Positions 1 to 11,979 are shown, counted from the stretch's first letter. The stretch: DNA of 64,000 nt from Lepidonotus clava (GCA_936440205.1 OW387147.1:31955629-32019628); one strand, 5' to 3'. Numbers and translations: made by a program. Notes: generated by a model not told the origin, from the sequence alone.

Positions 1-2438
1 CAGCCGGGGCAGTGACGACGGCCTCTTCAACCACTTGGAGTTCAATGGCGGGGCGTCGCCCTCCCTGCCAAATAGGAAATACAAGCCTGGATTATTATTT
101 ACCATGGATTTATACCACTGCAAAAGGATATCATCAGTGTTAGCTTGTGTGCTTAGGCCTGGATTATTATTATCTGACGGATTTATTCATTTTTTTATTA
201 TTTCACGGATTTATTATTTTTTTCTTATTATTATTTCATGTTGTTTCTTTTTATTATTATTATTTCACGGATTTTTTTTTTTTTTCATTTGTTCACGGAT
301 TTTTTTTTTATTTGTTCACGGATTTTTTTTTAATTATTATTTTTTCACCGATTTTTTTTTATCATTATTATTATTTTTTGGAATTATTATTACCTGTTGG
401 GGTGGAGGAGCACCCAGGGCAGCAGCAGGCCTCTTTCTTGGTGGTGGTGGCCGGTGAGGGATAGCAGGAGGAGCAGCAGCCTCTTCAAAGTCATCTTCAC
501 TGTCAGACTCTGGGGCCCAAGGGGGGCGTGGCACTTCGTACTGGAGATAATATAGATGAAATTCGATTTAAATTAGAAATAATTTTATTTTTGTTTATGT
601 TTTTTTCTCAAATGATAGAAAACATTTATGAAAACTTAGGGAAGTGCCTTTTATTTTTTTATTTATTTTATTTTTATTTCCCCACCTTGACATGGATCAA
701 CATGAACCTACAGCCTACATCACCATAGGAGATTATGCCTTGGATTATCACATGGATTACCCCACGGATTACCTCACGGATTACCTCACGGATTATCTCA
801 CGGATTAACACACGGATTAACACACGGATTAACACACGGACTCACCGATTCGTGGGCAGCAATCAGCTCCTTGGCCGTCTTCTGCACCTGGTCAGGTAGG
901 GATAAGAATGTTTTTTTCTGGCCACTGAGGATGTGGTACATGGCTTTCTGCTGCCTTCCTGAAGCTGTGAAATAACTATTCAGGGACTGCAGGTTCTTGT
1001 GTCCTGAGAGCTGGATCACTATGTTAGGGGGGACCCCTGCTTGTAGCAATTCAGTCAGGGCAGTCCTCCTGACTGAATGGTTGGTGATCTTCCCTGGGAT
1101 CTTGGCAATGGTGGCTGCCATGGGCATAAATTTCCCAATGTCATTCACTCCCATGGCCTGCTTATTGTACCACACTTGGGACCCTGGCCTCCTCTTGGCA
1201 TTTATGACCAGGTAGAAGGGTGAGTCGTTATATAACATGGAGAAGGGCCTGTGGGTCTCATAAATCTGCAGCAGTCTCAGGGGGCATCTTGCAGGGTTTT
1301 CCTTGTTCTGCCACATTTTGGGCCTGAATGCCCGGGCCTCATCCCCAGTGAACCTGGTTTTAGTGGCCCTTTCAGAGAACTCCAGGTAGACTTCTCCCTC
1401 ATGATCTTCCTTTTTCACAATGTCCCCCCATTGCAGTTGCCGGGCCTCATTCCTGCCCCTTAGGCCCAGGTATTTAGTGGTTAGGTACCATAGGGTGGTC
1501 CTCACAGCTGTTGGAGAGTGTTCCCCAAAGGCCCCTGATGCCCAGAGCTTCTCCTCCATCTCATCTGAAATCTCTTCAGCCTGTGGAATATAAAAATGTT
1601 ACTGATTAGGAGGGGCGTGGACGTTTCAGTAGAAATATCTGTAAAAAAACATTAAAAATCGTGAGGGGGGCGTGGCACTTGATAAGTTCCCATATTGAAA
1701 TACTACTGTCAGACACTAGGGGGTGTGGACGTTTCAGTGACAAATTCTGTAGGAAAAAACGTCAGGGGGGCGTGGCTCTTGATTAGTTGCCATATAGACC
1801 TAGCATTAGTCCAGTTAGAGGGGGCGTGTCAGATTTCTAGTGATTTTACAGTGACAAAATTTTTTTCGGAAATGCGTTTTAAGTTAGGATTTACGCATTA
1901 ATTTACGAATTATTTAGGAAATATTGTAAAAACTAACCTTGTTTGGCCTATTGCCTTTGCCCTTAGCCTTGAGTTCTTTTTTTTTGGAGGCGAGGACGTC
2001 CCTGGCGGTTTTAAAATCCTCAGTCCCTATGAGGGGGGTGGGATAATTCTCCTGTTCCAGGAATCTTTTTATGGAAGAAAATGTCCCGGCAAGGGAAGAG
2101 GGCTCGTAGTCATCCCCATTGAGTTTCTTCTTAGTGAGCAGGTATGATCCAAGCAGGATATTCAAGCGGCTTGCTTGAATATATTGCATCTTGACAATCT
2201 CTCCTTGTTCATCCAGCCATTTTTGAAAGGCCGCGGCCTCCCGTCGCGTTTTCCGTACCGTTTCGACGTTTTTTTTGCTCATTATATAATTCTGTAGATC
2301 TTTGATGTTAGCTGTAATGTCTGGAGGAACTTGTTCTTCCTCGACCGGAACGTTTTCCGGAACGTTTTCGACATTTTGAAGGACATTTCCGCCAATTTCC
2401 CACTGACTGACAACTATTTGATAATTCCTCTCCTCCAT
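1..2438 (-). CDS. Crypton-type tyrosine recombinase gene (four exons visible, 3' end outside window)
   Basis: Likely DNA-transposon recombinase that cuts and rejoins DNA through a tyrosine-DNA intermediate. Exons read by eye: 2438-1938, 1580-846, 540-394 and 64-1 (continuing). All three introns are phase 0 with GT-AG borders (donors AAG|GTTAGT, TCG|GTGAGT, CAG|GTAATA; acceptors CCACAG, CTCCAG, TTGGCAG). Exon 1 (167 aa) resembles the helical core-binding domain. Exon 2 (245 aa) is the catalytic domain. In spliced numbering the visible residues are R208 (GLRGRNEA), possible K241, H335 and R338 (NHSVRRT), H361 (SGHKNL) and nucleophile Y370. Exon 3 (49 aa) is acidic then Pro/Ala-rich with a basic RKRP. 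Exon 4 shows 21 codons. The layout and NHSxRxT..AGVP..GH pattern match Crypton and DUF3504 domains (KCTD1/QRICH1/ZMYM relatives). The ATG at 2438 has good context (AACATGG). No break is visible. A domesticated host copy is possible, but the repeat-filled introns favour a transposon. Confidence 0.82.
65..393 (-). repeat. T-rich intron 3 with dispersed CACGGATT motifs
   Basis: This intron of the recombinase gene is mostly runs of T and ATT. On the plus strand it carries about five CACGGATTT motifs (near 175, 204, 267, 294 and 318), plus related CTGGATTATT and ATGGATTTAT words near its left end. The same core fills the intron 2 array, so the two introns share a repeat family. The many T runs (A on the coding strand) could be a spreading microsatellite. 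Confidence 0.7.
541..744 (-). other. Left half of intron 2 of the recombinase gene
   Basis: AT-rich intron sequence between the exon 3 acceptor (CTCCAG at 541-546, gene strand) and the 12-bp array. It contains T runs around 590-680. No coding signal is seen on either strand. Confidence 0.5.
745..856 (-). repeat. 12-bp tandem array (CACGGATTAM units) at the exon 2/intron 2 border
   Basis: About nine head-to-tail 12-bp units of the form CWCACGGATTAM on the plus strand (AATCCGTG on the gene strand). The last, diverged unit reads CACCGATTCGTGG and crosses the exon 2 donor. The donor GTGAGTCCGTG is therefore built from the repeat. Reading through the donor gives a short CVNP-CVNP-CVNP tail before a stop, which would be an alternative unspliced C-terminus. 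Confidence 0.85.
1611..1855 (-). repeat. ~105-bp tandem repeat in intron 1 carrying GGGGCGTGG boxes
   Basis: Two full copies and a partial third. Each has a box GGGGCGTGGACGTTTCAGT followed about 50 bp later by GGGGGGCGTGGCACTTGAT-like sequence (boxes near 1612, 1665, 1718, 1765 and 1820). On the gene strand the box is CCACGCCCC, the shape of an Sp/KLF (CACCC) site. Similar boxes occur at 521-531, inside exon 3, and in diverged form at 2505, upstream of the start codon. The function is not shown; they could be regulatory or simply part of the element's repeat. Confidence 0.75.
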
Positions 2439-2620
2439 GTTTGTGTCGAAGACGCATTATGACGTCATCAATGATGTCACCGGAACGTTTTAATTAACCA
2501 ATGGGAGGGGGCGTAGTATGTGACGTTCGGCCAGGGACGTTGGGATAACATTTGCCGGTTTGTTATTGCCGCCCGACGTTGCCGGGACGTTTCGGACGTT
2601 TTAGGGCCCTTTTTTTTGCA
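2439..2620 (-). promoter_or_regulatory. Probable promoter of the recombinase gene: CRE palindrome and clustered ACGTT words
   Basis: A perfect CRE palindrome TGACGTCA lies at 2460-2467, about 20 bp before the ATG, followed by a half site (GATGTCA). Further upstream GACGTT/ACGTTT words recur at 2484, 2522, 2536, 2576, 2588 and 2598, and CCGGAACGTTTT occurs three times (2344, 2356 and 2480), twice inside the 5' coding part. No clear TATA box is seen at a fixed distance. CRE sites bind ATF/CREB factors in animals. Use here is inferred. Confidence 0.4.
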
Positions 2621-2650
2621 TTTTAAGACAAAATTCGACGTATAATAAAC

Positions 2651-2796
2651 GGAGAACTGCACTCGGATGATGGGATAAGGCAGGATACTCACTGGGGATA
2701 AAAATTTCTCCTGCACTCACCCTTCGGGCTCGTGCAGGAGAAATTTTTATCCCCAGCTCGTATCCTGCCTTATCCCACATCCTCGTGCAGTTTTCC
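2651..2796. repeat. Fold-back: inverted repeat with ~65-bp arms
   Basis: The left arm 2651-2716 and right arm 2732-2796 are near-perfect reverse complements (shared core GATAAAAATTTCTCCTGCAC), separated by 15 nt that themselves pair CCC/GGG around TTC. The few mismatches fall at three matching spots where each arm reads CTC or CTCG in its own direction (ACTCGG, ACTCAC, ACTCAC against CTCG three times). It lies directly upstream of the Crypton gene and may be an element end, or an independent fold-back MITE. No target duplication is obvious. Confidence 0.85.
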
Positions 2797-5700
2797 TATA
2801 ATGGTAGCCCCAATAATATGAACATGATTAACCTACAGCGTGCCATATTCTGTCGAAAATCCTAGATCCACTGCTGGCAATATAATTATGTTCTATACGC
2901 ATTTCTAATGAGACAAAGACTGAGGGCTAATTAGAATTATGAACTCGAGGTCTCAGAGACGTTCAATAATGTTAGCAAATGCCTGTCATGGTAAAGTGGT
3001 ATCCATACTCATTTTTGAAAAAAATAGCTCTCCATACTAGCTCCAGTGTAATGTGCTCGAGCTCGAATTTTCAATTGGGGTACATGACATGAGTAATCAG
3101 GTCAGGTGAAATCAGCAATTAACACAACCGCAAAGATATGCTAATACTTATATCTTAAACCCCAATAAAAGGTTACCTAAACACTTCATAAAGGTACATG
3201 ACTTCACTAATCGGCCTAAACTAAAGCTCCTGGAGGAACCTCCACGTCTTCAGTGCCCAGATCTCGTCCTCCCGTTCAAGGATCATTAAGAGACCTAGCG
3301 ATGTCTCAATTGGCCGCGGGTTAGAAAAGGCATCAAGAAAACCCGTTCAAAGACAAGAATGAATATTTAATCCAAATGGACCCGATTCATTCTTGCCCTA
3401 ATTACCTATGTTTTTGGCCTACCTCATTTCACCCTTTGCCGCCCCTTGCCTGTTCCTACCCGCACCACTGGTCGGCAGGTCTCGGAGGGGCAGTGTTATG
3501 ACGGCTGGGGGGTTATAGCCTATAATTATGCCCCATAAACACAACAGTAATCAACGACTATTACACAATTTATGGGCCGTAACATATTTTTCTCTTTTAC
3601 AATTCGTTGAGATTTCCCATTTTCTGCTTGACTATTTGCTTGTGCTTATAACTGCCTGTCGCAGACTTCTCGGGCTATCAAATGACATCATTTTCCAATG
3701 ACTTTATGTGTTTTTCACTCAACATAATTATGTGCATCGCATTCATTATTTTATTTTAGACATGAGCATACGCTTCACTTCAAGAGTTGAAACTAGAAAT
3801 AAATGTTATAAAGTCATATGACTATGAATCCGTGAAATACAGTACTAGTAGGTCGCTCTGACCATGGCTAACGTCAGCGTCCACGCCTCAAACAGACTAT
3901 GACGTCATTGGCTTTGAGGACCACCAAAGGGAAATCCCTTCTCTTCAATTATTCGACAATTGGTTTGATTATTGGCATACGGCTCACACGGGGGCTGTCC
4001 TGACTTACCTTCTCGGGGATGGCATCAGTCTACGGCCACACCAGTGGGGGGTAGAGGGACCTTATCATGGGGAAAATGGTGCGGGGTATGGACGTTGGAT
4101 CGCTATCATATAACTATCTCCTGAGAAAAAAATCTGAACCTGAGGTTTTCAAAGGGTGAGCAGTCTGGGAGGATTTGAAATATCCCACTGTATGAAATAT
4201 CAATAAGAAATTGACATAAGGAATTGTGTGAAAAGTCCGATGGGTTTTTGTGAAACATCTCTCAAGTCCAAATCAATGTGGGGTCCCTGCCTGGCCCCTG
4301 TCCTAACGGAGATGAACCACAGATGGCCCTACCCTATGTGACAACCTCTAGATTTGATCAACTTTAATCCACTGTACAAGTTTGGTTCCCATTTCCACGT
4401 CTCGCAGTTCTTGCCGAGTGGAAAAAAACATTCGTCATTCTAATTAGGTACGTCGTCCACTGGTTTATGTATACATGCGGTTTCAGCACGGTTTTACAAA
4501 TAACTTATTCCAAAGTGCAATGATGTTTCTGTACCTAAGCTTCGCAAAAAATCGAAAACTGGCTCCCGCTTACACGCAAATACACGAAGTTTATTGATTT
4601 TTACTACAATTAGGTATGTTTAGCCCATAATAATGTAGACCCCATTACCGAGCGCTTATGATAGGTACATTTAGCACATTAATGAGATGAGTAGGCATTT
4701 ACGGTTGGCTTATTCTATTCAATCCTAGAGGAGGAATGGCTTAAGCGCATGGGTGATTTTGAAATAAATGATTGATGAAAAGTATATGAGATCATAGGAT
4801 GTCATTATGGAAATGCCATTGAAAAGGTTAATTTTGTATACATTTCGTATGGAACAAAAGCTTTGGAAACACGCATGGCTTTTACAGTCTTTATTGAAAT
4901 CCCATATTGCGGCAGAAGGGCTGGCTTTAATTAAGTAGAATAATCTGAAAGAAAGTGTTAAGCTGTTTACTTTAGGGGCAGATTATATCCTGCAGAACAG
5001 TACACTGGAGGAGAGAATTGTATGCAGTATGGGTGGCAGAAGTTACCTAAGTACATTAACAGAAATAGTGTCCTATGACTGGGTTCAGATTAGAACTTTA
5101 CGGATAGTTTCTCATTAAAATCTTTGAATGTATTTCATCTAACTATGTTCTGTGAGGTTCTGTTGAGTTATGATGACGTTCGGTAAGGTAACATTCTTCT
5201 ATTGGATATTACTACACCAGGTTGCCAATTAATTCTTTGAAAGTTCAGTTTAATGTCATAAAAGCAGAGCTTAATGCAGGGGCACCCAATCTTTCAAAGA
5301 TGGCGAAATACAAATATATATACTTGTATAACAGAAGGCACTGAACTATGATACCATCATCAAAGCTCCACTGTTATCCCAACTTCGAGCTATACAGATT
5401 TCATTATTAAAATGTTTGTGTAATAGACATGTTTTTAGCTGCTTAATAGGAAACAACAAAGAACCTTTTCACATTCAATCTTGGCTACTACTGTTCCGAT
5501 CTTCGTGCTTGGCTGAATGGGGACCCTCATGTGCCTTATACCAAGTTCACCGATAACTGGCCGGTCCTGGGAAGGGCCCAGCTGGGTGGGGCATTAACCA
5601 GTAAGGGCTCTAGGGGGTGAGACCCTGTCCTACCTCCCGTCACGCCATACTACAATGAGGTAGATTTACACTGACAACTTACCAAAAGTACTGCTCCAGG

Positions 5701-8700
5701 ATTTACCGTCTTGGGGCATCTTCATACCACTGCAGGATTGGGGAGGGTGAGCGTTACCTTGCACACGTAGATTTACAGAGTGGCTGGATGTAAGAAAGGA
5801 TGACGCCTGTTTGTCCCTTTTGGTATGGAGCGAATACTTTTTTGTATTTGTGTTTGTGGTTTTGCTACAGCACTTGTTTCCTTTGTCTAGTTGGTGAACA
5901 ATGAATGGTATCAGAACTACACTGCTTTCTCAATATAAAGGTACAGTGGAATAGACAAGACGTGTAAAATACTTGAGGAAGTAAGAGATCTGATGATAGA
6001 TGGTAACGCATGAACTCCTACTTTATGTAGCAAATCTTCAGGTACGAGTATTACTAAGTTTTGAATGATCAAAATAACGTTAGCATTAGTTGTTGATGAT
6101 AGCGTCATGATTCTCACTAACTTACATACTGTACACTATTTATTTTATACGATAAATAACGTATATAATTATAGATGTCCAGTTGTGTTTGAAAGTAGAC
6201 ATGTATACTTTATATCATTTGGAAAAGTATTTGATATTCTATGTGTAAAAGTAGGAACTAACGAGCTGAAAAAATGAACCCCTACACAAAGGATATCACC
6301 TTTCCCTGGTATAACAAGTTTGTTCTGGTCTTAGCCCTTTATCAAGGGTGGGACGTATTGGAAGTACACGGGGAGCCGTGACACACGATTACAATCAACT
6401 GGGAGAAAAAAACAACAAGTGTACCTTTCTGGGCTCGTCTGACCACCGGGAATTGGAGAAAATTATTGTCATTGGAAGATTATCGTCATTGGGCTTACAG
6501 TCCCACAGGACATACTACTAAAAAGTATTATGATCCTTTCCAGCCCGCAGTATCATTTGTAATGAAAAGTCGCCGGGTAGTAATATAGCATTGCATCATG
6601 CTACTGCAATAAAACATTATAACACAAAATCCAACGTCATGATGAACAATACTATGCAGATTCCCACAGTGTTTCTGCATATTGGACGGTCTTGTCACTG
6701 TAACTCTGAGAAGTGGTCCTTAATGTGTTGTGGGGTGTTTATGTCATGAATTAAACACGAGCCTATATGAGTAAACACTGCATTAATCTGTGAAACACCA
6801 CTTAATAATTATATTGGATGCTACAGTAGGATATTATTTACAAAACCCTTCTACTACTATACAGCTTGGGTTAGTTCTACCACAAATTTAATAATGGTTT
6901 TTTACCAGTTTGCCAATTTCTACGATCCGAAAAAGGTTACGTTTATTCAGAATCTTCATAATAAAGGTTTGTGATGTTCAGCTTCTGAAGTGCCAGACAC
7001 CCCAATGTATATTTGAATTTGCATAAGCCTCTAGACCGACACCCTCTGCATTATTTGTTTGGCCTCATAGCCTCGTCATAGTAACATTAGGTAAATACAA
7101 TACACAGGCGATAATCAATAGCTCATTATAACCATATTTACAAGTATTGAAACCTTCAGGATCTGCTATATACATTCTTTATCCCATGACCCACTACAAG
7201 ACTGACCTAGACCCTCTCAAATAGAAACCTTGCTGGATTACACGTTCATATATAGGTGCCAAAACCGATAGAGGTATGCCCTCATTAAAGTCCGAATGCA
7301 CAGGAGGCACCCTCTGCTTAGTCCATACTATACGATTGTCGGTGATGGACGAACCAAAGATAAATACCTCATGACAAATTTTACAAAAGTCCTTATTGAC
7401 GATCTGCTCATGGTTTTGCTGGGCCAAACACATGGGCCTATTCAGTTGAATTCTGATACATTTTGTAATCAATTTAATGAGCTTACAAAAATGTAACACT
7501 ATAAATTTTTGTGAAAGAGATGACTGAAATTAGCCTATTAGTAAAGTGATTTACTATGAATGATGTTCTACCAAGAAGTAGCACCTTAGGAAAATGTAAC
7601 ACTTTTTCCTCAAAATAGAGTGACGCTGTAACTTTACTGTCAATAACGTAATAGATTATAAACAAGGTCCTACCACCTTGCCGCCTGGGTCAGGGGGAGC
7701 TGTGCCAGCCTCCTCTTATCTTGTGGTCAGGGACATGACCCTTAGTTACTAATATAACTATTAACACCAGCAGGGAGGTGGTTTACAAAGGGATGACATT
7801 GGAGTGACGGAACATTCGAGGACGGGGTGGGTGTTAAAAGCTGGGATGTAAGGTGGACCTGGTAATTAGCTTTGGTCAAAAAGTGTACTAAACACGCAGC
7901 ATTGTTCCAAAATGCCACAGGATATTGATTTTGTATTGATGACATTATATAAATATAGCCCTCAATCCGTAATAGCTGCCCCTAGATCCGACGTTTTCTG
8001 ACATGTTTTTGTGAAGAAGAAAAGGTCTGGGAAGAATCAACCTGGGAATACATCAAATTAAAGAGCTCAAGATTTGCTATTGGTTACTGTAAATAAGATT
8101 TTCTTTTATGGAATCCTCGTCATATTTGTTAGGCCAGCCGAATAGCTCGGCCCCTTGATTCAATTCATGGCCCGGGACATAATTCACTGCAGAAAATAGA
8201 GTTTATCAATAGAATGCGCCGTTTTAGCGACCAGAAAAACAATGTAAGCATGCAAATAACCGTTCAGGTGTCAATCAAACGTGCGCACGCCAACCTTATC
8301 GTTATTTTTGACTGCTTAAAGGGTCCCCCCACTCCCACCACACACACACTTTATGTGGTCACGTGTTCAATCTTTAACGATCGAAGTGTGGTGATCATAA
8401 TTAAATGGACATTCAGTAAATCTAAAATTTATCATCTTTCATGATAATTGTATATACTGATTATTGTTTAAAATGATTACATGAATTGAGGAGATAGCTT
8501 TGAAATATGCATAGTATATAAATGTGTTCTGGATATTTGCAAATTATTAAAGATAGTAACATAAGGTAGATCTTCAGTAATGATCCCAAGATCATTTGGG
8601 GCGATGACATCTTCCCAAAATGTTACATTAATTGTGACAGTCAACTTTTCAAAAAAAAGGAAGGAAGGGGGGGCTCCCTAATTTTCAATTTTCCAGCGGA

Positions 8701-11570
8701 CCTCTGGGGCCGAGAATTTTACATTAAAAAAATCTATAATTATTTGGCCAAAAATACCCCCCTCTAAATCCGCAACTGACAGTATCTGCACAGAGTCTAT
8801 AGACAGGGGGACCAAGGATTGATGCCTCCTCCACAACAATGCTGAGTCACTCTGCCATGGAGACTGACTGACAGGTGGGACACGTTGGCCTAATATTGAG
8901 TGTCATCCCCAGGCCATAAATAAAGCAGGGAGAAAACCAGGCCCGGTCAATGTTAAAGAATGCTAGAATTACAACCGCCATGTTCGATGAATAATACAGT
9001 ACGTTTAAACAATCTACCAGGTCGGTATGGATTCGGGTGGAAGGGAGGAATTAGAACAGCTAATCTTGAATGCAATTCATGGGGTCAATTGCACTTGGAG
9101 AAAGGTGTTGGTTTAAAACTAGTTATATTCGAAATGCCTTTTTAAACACCTGAATGACAGAATTAGTACTTTAATTAATTAGTTTCTGACAATCATGTCT
9201 CACTTTCCTTTGTCCTCTACAATGTTTAATTCGATTAATTTTTAAATGAGGATGAGTAATATGTTAACGATTCTAATCGATGCTAAAATAGATACTGAGT
9301 TATTAGTTGGTGACTCAGAGAAATTAACTAAACATAAGATGGGAAATGAATTTTCATGGTTGGAACAAGTTTTCTTTAAAATGGAAGATACGGAAGTTTC
9401 CAATCAATATGTTTGCTTCTCAACAAGTGAGTATTAGTTCGACGTGATGCTGAACCTTTTATTTAGTTTTGCATTTACAACTAGTTAGGCAGAAGTGTGG
9501 AAACAATTCAGTTCCGTCGACGAGGGACCAGAAGCCCCGTTTATAAATTGCCCTGAAAATAGATCAACTTTCAAACTATTTTGGTTTCAAAAAGTTGGCC
9601 ATCAATCTTGACCAGTGATTTTAGGTTACATGTTTAAAGTTCGATACACGAGAGAAAGGGACAGCTAGCATATTTCCATTTCTCCAGCTTTGTAAGTTTT
9701 ACATCCTGAAATCAGAGATGAATGGAGTACTCATAGAAAACCCCCTGACCATCTGGTACCGCCACCCTATACCCTACAGCCTACACCGAATCTATAGTCC
9801 CTGAGAGTGAGGAGGGACCTGTCGTTAGAACCACTTTATTTGACAGTCCTTTTTGTTTTGGTAGTGCTACTAATTTTCTTTAAAAGATCCGTGATCGAGT
9901 CACATTAATTTCATTAATTTTTTTTAATCGATTTTACAAATATTATAGTTGTAATAATAATCAGATTCTGAATTTCTTGATAGAATTTTATAATACCTTT
10001 TCAAAGAAAAACTTCATGACACCCTACCTTAGCCCAGTGGTCTATGGCTGGGTGTAAGAAGACCCGAGGCCGTATACTCCCCTCTCAGTACCCGATCCCT
10101 ACACCCTCCCTTAGTGCTGGGAACAGACAAGTGGACAATTGACAAACTGTCTGTCCCCTCCTTCCCCTGAGTCAATAGTCCATCTCTGCAGGTCCACGCC
10201 CCACTGATGGCCCATGTTTACCACTAAAATCAAGATATGTTATGCATCATGATTCTTTGATACATCATATTTTTCAGCTAACTTTTATCTTGAACAACTA
10301 TTTGGTCTCATTCTCACATAATCTATAAGAGATTCAACTTATACCATTTCCAAAGACAAATTCACACACATCAGGTTTACAATTATTACCTATTATGTTA
10401 TTCTTGTATATTAGGCATAGGCCTATGTAAAGGTTCAGGTTTTCCAATTGAACAAGTCATACCGATTCTAAATGGGTTTTAATTGAACACTATAACTACA
10501 GTACCTATTTGACACTCAAGCACCTGAAGCCAATAATTATGCCAAAGTCATATCCAGAAAGTTCCAGACGATAACACTAAGTTGTTAGTGGACTTGCAGC
10601 CTAAACATTATAGCAAGATTCATGGGTATTGGACGAAACCCAATCACTCATAAATGTGTTAAATAATGTAAGGATCCTTCCTGAAACATGACACGATGTC
10701 CCTGTATCCTATCATATTTGTACTTGTCCGAGCGAAGTTATTTCCTTTTGAAGACATGGTATTGCATACCTCGCCGAATCAATTCAAACCTCACTATCTG
10801 TTAAAAAGGCCACGAGGAGAAATAATACACAACCACTTGGTCCCTCCCACTATACTCCCCCCCATGGGCCCTCTTGGGAGCGGGCCGTAAACACTCCCTA
10901 ATAGGTAACAACCGTGGGCCGTGGTCCGGGGATAAAGCCCAGGTCCCCTCCCGGGGGTGGCGACGAGCCCCGCGCCGCTGGACAGATTTCATTTTGATGC
11001 TTTTACTCTACTCTGAAGGCCAGGCAGCAGGGTGTGGTTGGCGTGACATCTTGTCATAAGAAGTAAGAGGTTGTTCTGACACGGGGAATTCCCATAGGAT
11101 GCAGGAAGGATCAACCGGTAATGGCCCAATGGTTATGGAACACATAGGGGCGGTTGGCGGTTGGCGGGTGGGGACTTCGATATTTGTTTTTAGCAGAGTT
11201 TGATTTTCAAAAAAAGATTCTAATGAATAGAGATCAGAATCTTATTGATCAGAGGCCATCGACAGTTGACCTATTTGACCTTCTTCCTTATACATGATGT
11301 TACGGGCTGACAGGGTGAAAAATTGCCACTGGAGCCATAAGAACCTCCGGCACCAATGATTAAAGCCCATGCCACAGGGCGCGATTATACATGCTGAAAC
11401 CAATGATACCACCTTGTATCTTTTACAGACTAGCCTCAAAATGCACTCATAATGGCTCAAAAAAAGATTCTAAGGGATAAGAGCACTCATAATAGGAGTA
11501 ATGAGCATTCTGAGGCTATAAAAAAAGGTTTCTAAGAGATTTAGATGCCAAAACAACTGAAACCAGTATG
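2797..11570. other. Gene-free AT-rich tract
   Basis: No ORF has domain-like composition, and I see no exon with paired splice signals. Points of note: a CRE/CCAAT combination near 3900, a mildly GC-rich patch at 5520-5650, a MARE/ARE-like TGCTGAGTCAC at 8840-8850, an A/T-rich low-complexity block with G and C runs at 8655-8790 that may be an old MITE, and a GC-rich islet at 10850-11000. Three AAAAAAAGATTCTAA-like words at 11207, 11459 and (diverged) 11521 precede the minisatellite. Confidence 0.55.
3886..3919. promoter_or_regulatory. CRE plus inverted CCAAT, framed by a 7-bp inverted repeat
   Basis: TGACGTCATTGG at 3900-3911 joins a perfect CRE to an inverted CCAAT box. The pair sits between CCTCAAA (3886-3892) and TTTGAGG (3913-3919), exact reverse complements. 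Spacing like this is typical of promoters, but no transcript start or exon can be seen nearby, so the call is weak. Confidence 0.25.
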
Positions 11571-11577
11571 TCTGAGG

Positions 11578-11925
11578 GAGCCACCCCAGCTACAGCAGCC
11601 ACTGACGCAACGCAGCCACATGGTACCACAGCCACCGAAGCCACCGAAGCCACTGAAGGCAATGCAACCACCGAATCCATCGCAGTCACTGCAGCCACCA
11701 CAACCAATCCTTGAAGCCATCGAAGCCGCCAAAGCCACTGAAGCCACCAAAGCCAACGAAGCCACTAAAGCCACAGAAGTCACCAAAGCAATTGAAGCCA
11801 CTAAGGCCACCGAAACCACCGCAGCCGATGAAGCCACTAAAGCCACTAAAGCCACCGGAGCCACCCGAGCTACCAGAGCCATTCAAGTAATTGAAACCAT
11901 GGAAGCCGCCAAAGCCAGTCATTGG
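11578..11925. repeat. 9-bp minisatellite (GAAGCCACC / AAAGCCACT units)
   Basis: Roughly 35 diverged 9-bp units of GAAGCCACC/AAAGCCACT type. Because the unit is three codons long, frames on both strands stay open. Plus 11545-11979 gives a 144-aa reading with a Thr-Lys-Ala/Thr-Glu-Ala pattern. Minus 11967-11686 gives a Gly-Phe-rich reading of 93 aa starting MKALEFYF. Neither has a recognised domain and both follow from the repeat. An exon is not excluded, but I would not annotate one. Confidence 0.8.
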
Positions 11926-11979
11926 AGCCATAAGGTAACATCTGAAATAAAACTCCAAAGCTTTCATGAAAATGTGTAA

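Noticed and set aside
749-850. CRISPR-like array
   Set aside because: The 12-bp units are directly adjacent with no unique spacers, in a eukaryotic intron.
8655-8790. MITE related to the 17488 element
   Set aside because: It shares GCGG and AATTTT words and G/C runs, but the ends do not pair convincingly.
11545-11979. Possible antifreeze-like Thr-Ala repeat protein
   Set aside because: The units are charged (TKA/TEA), there is no signal peptide, and the 9-bp repeat opens other frames equally.
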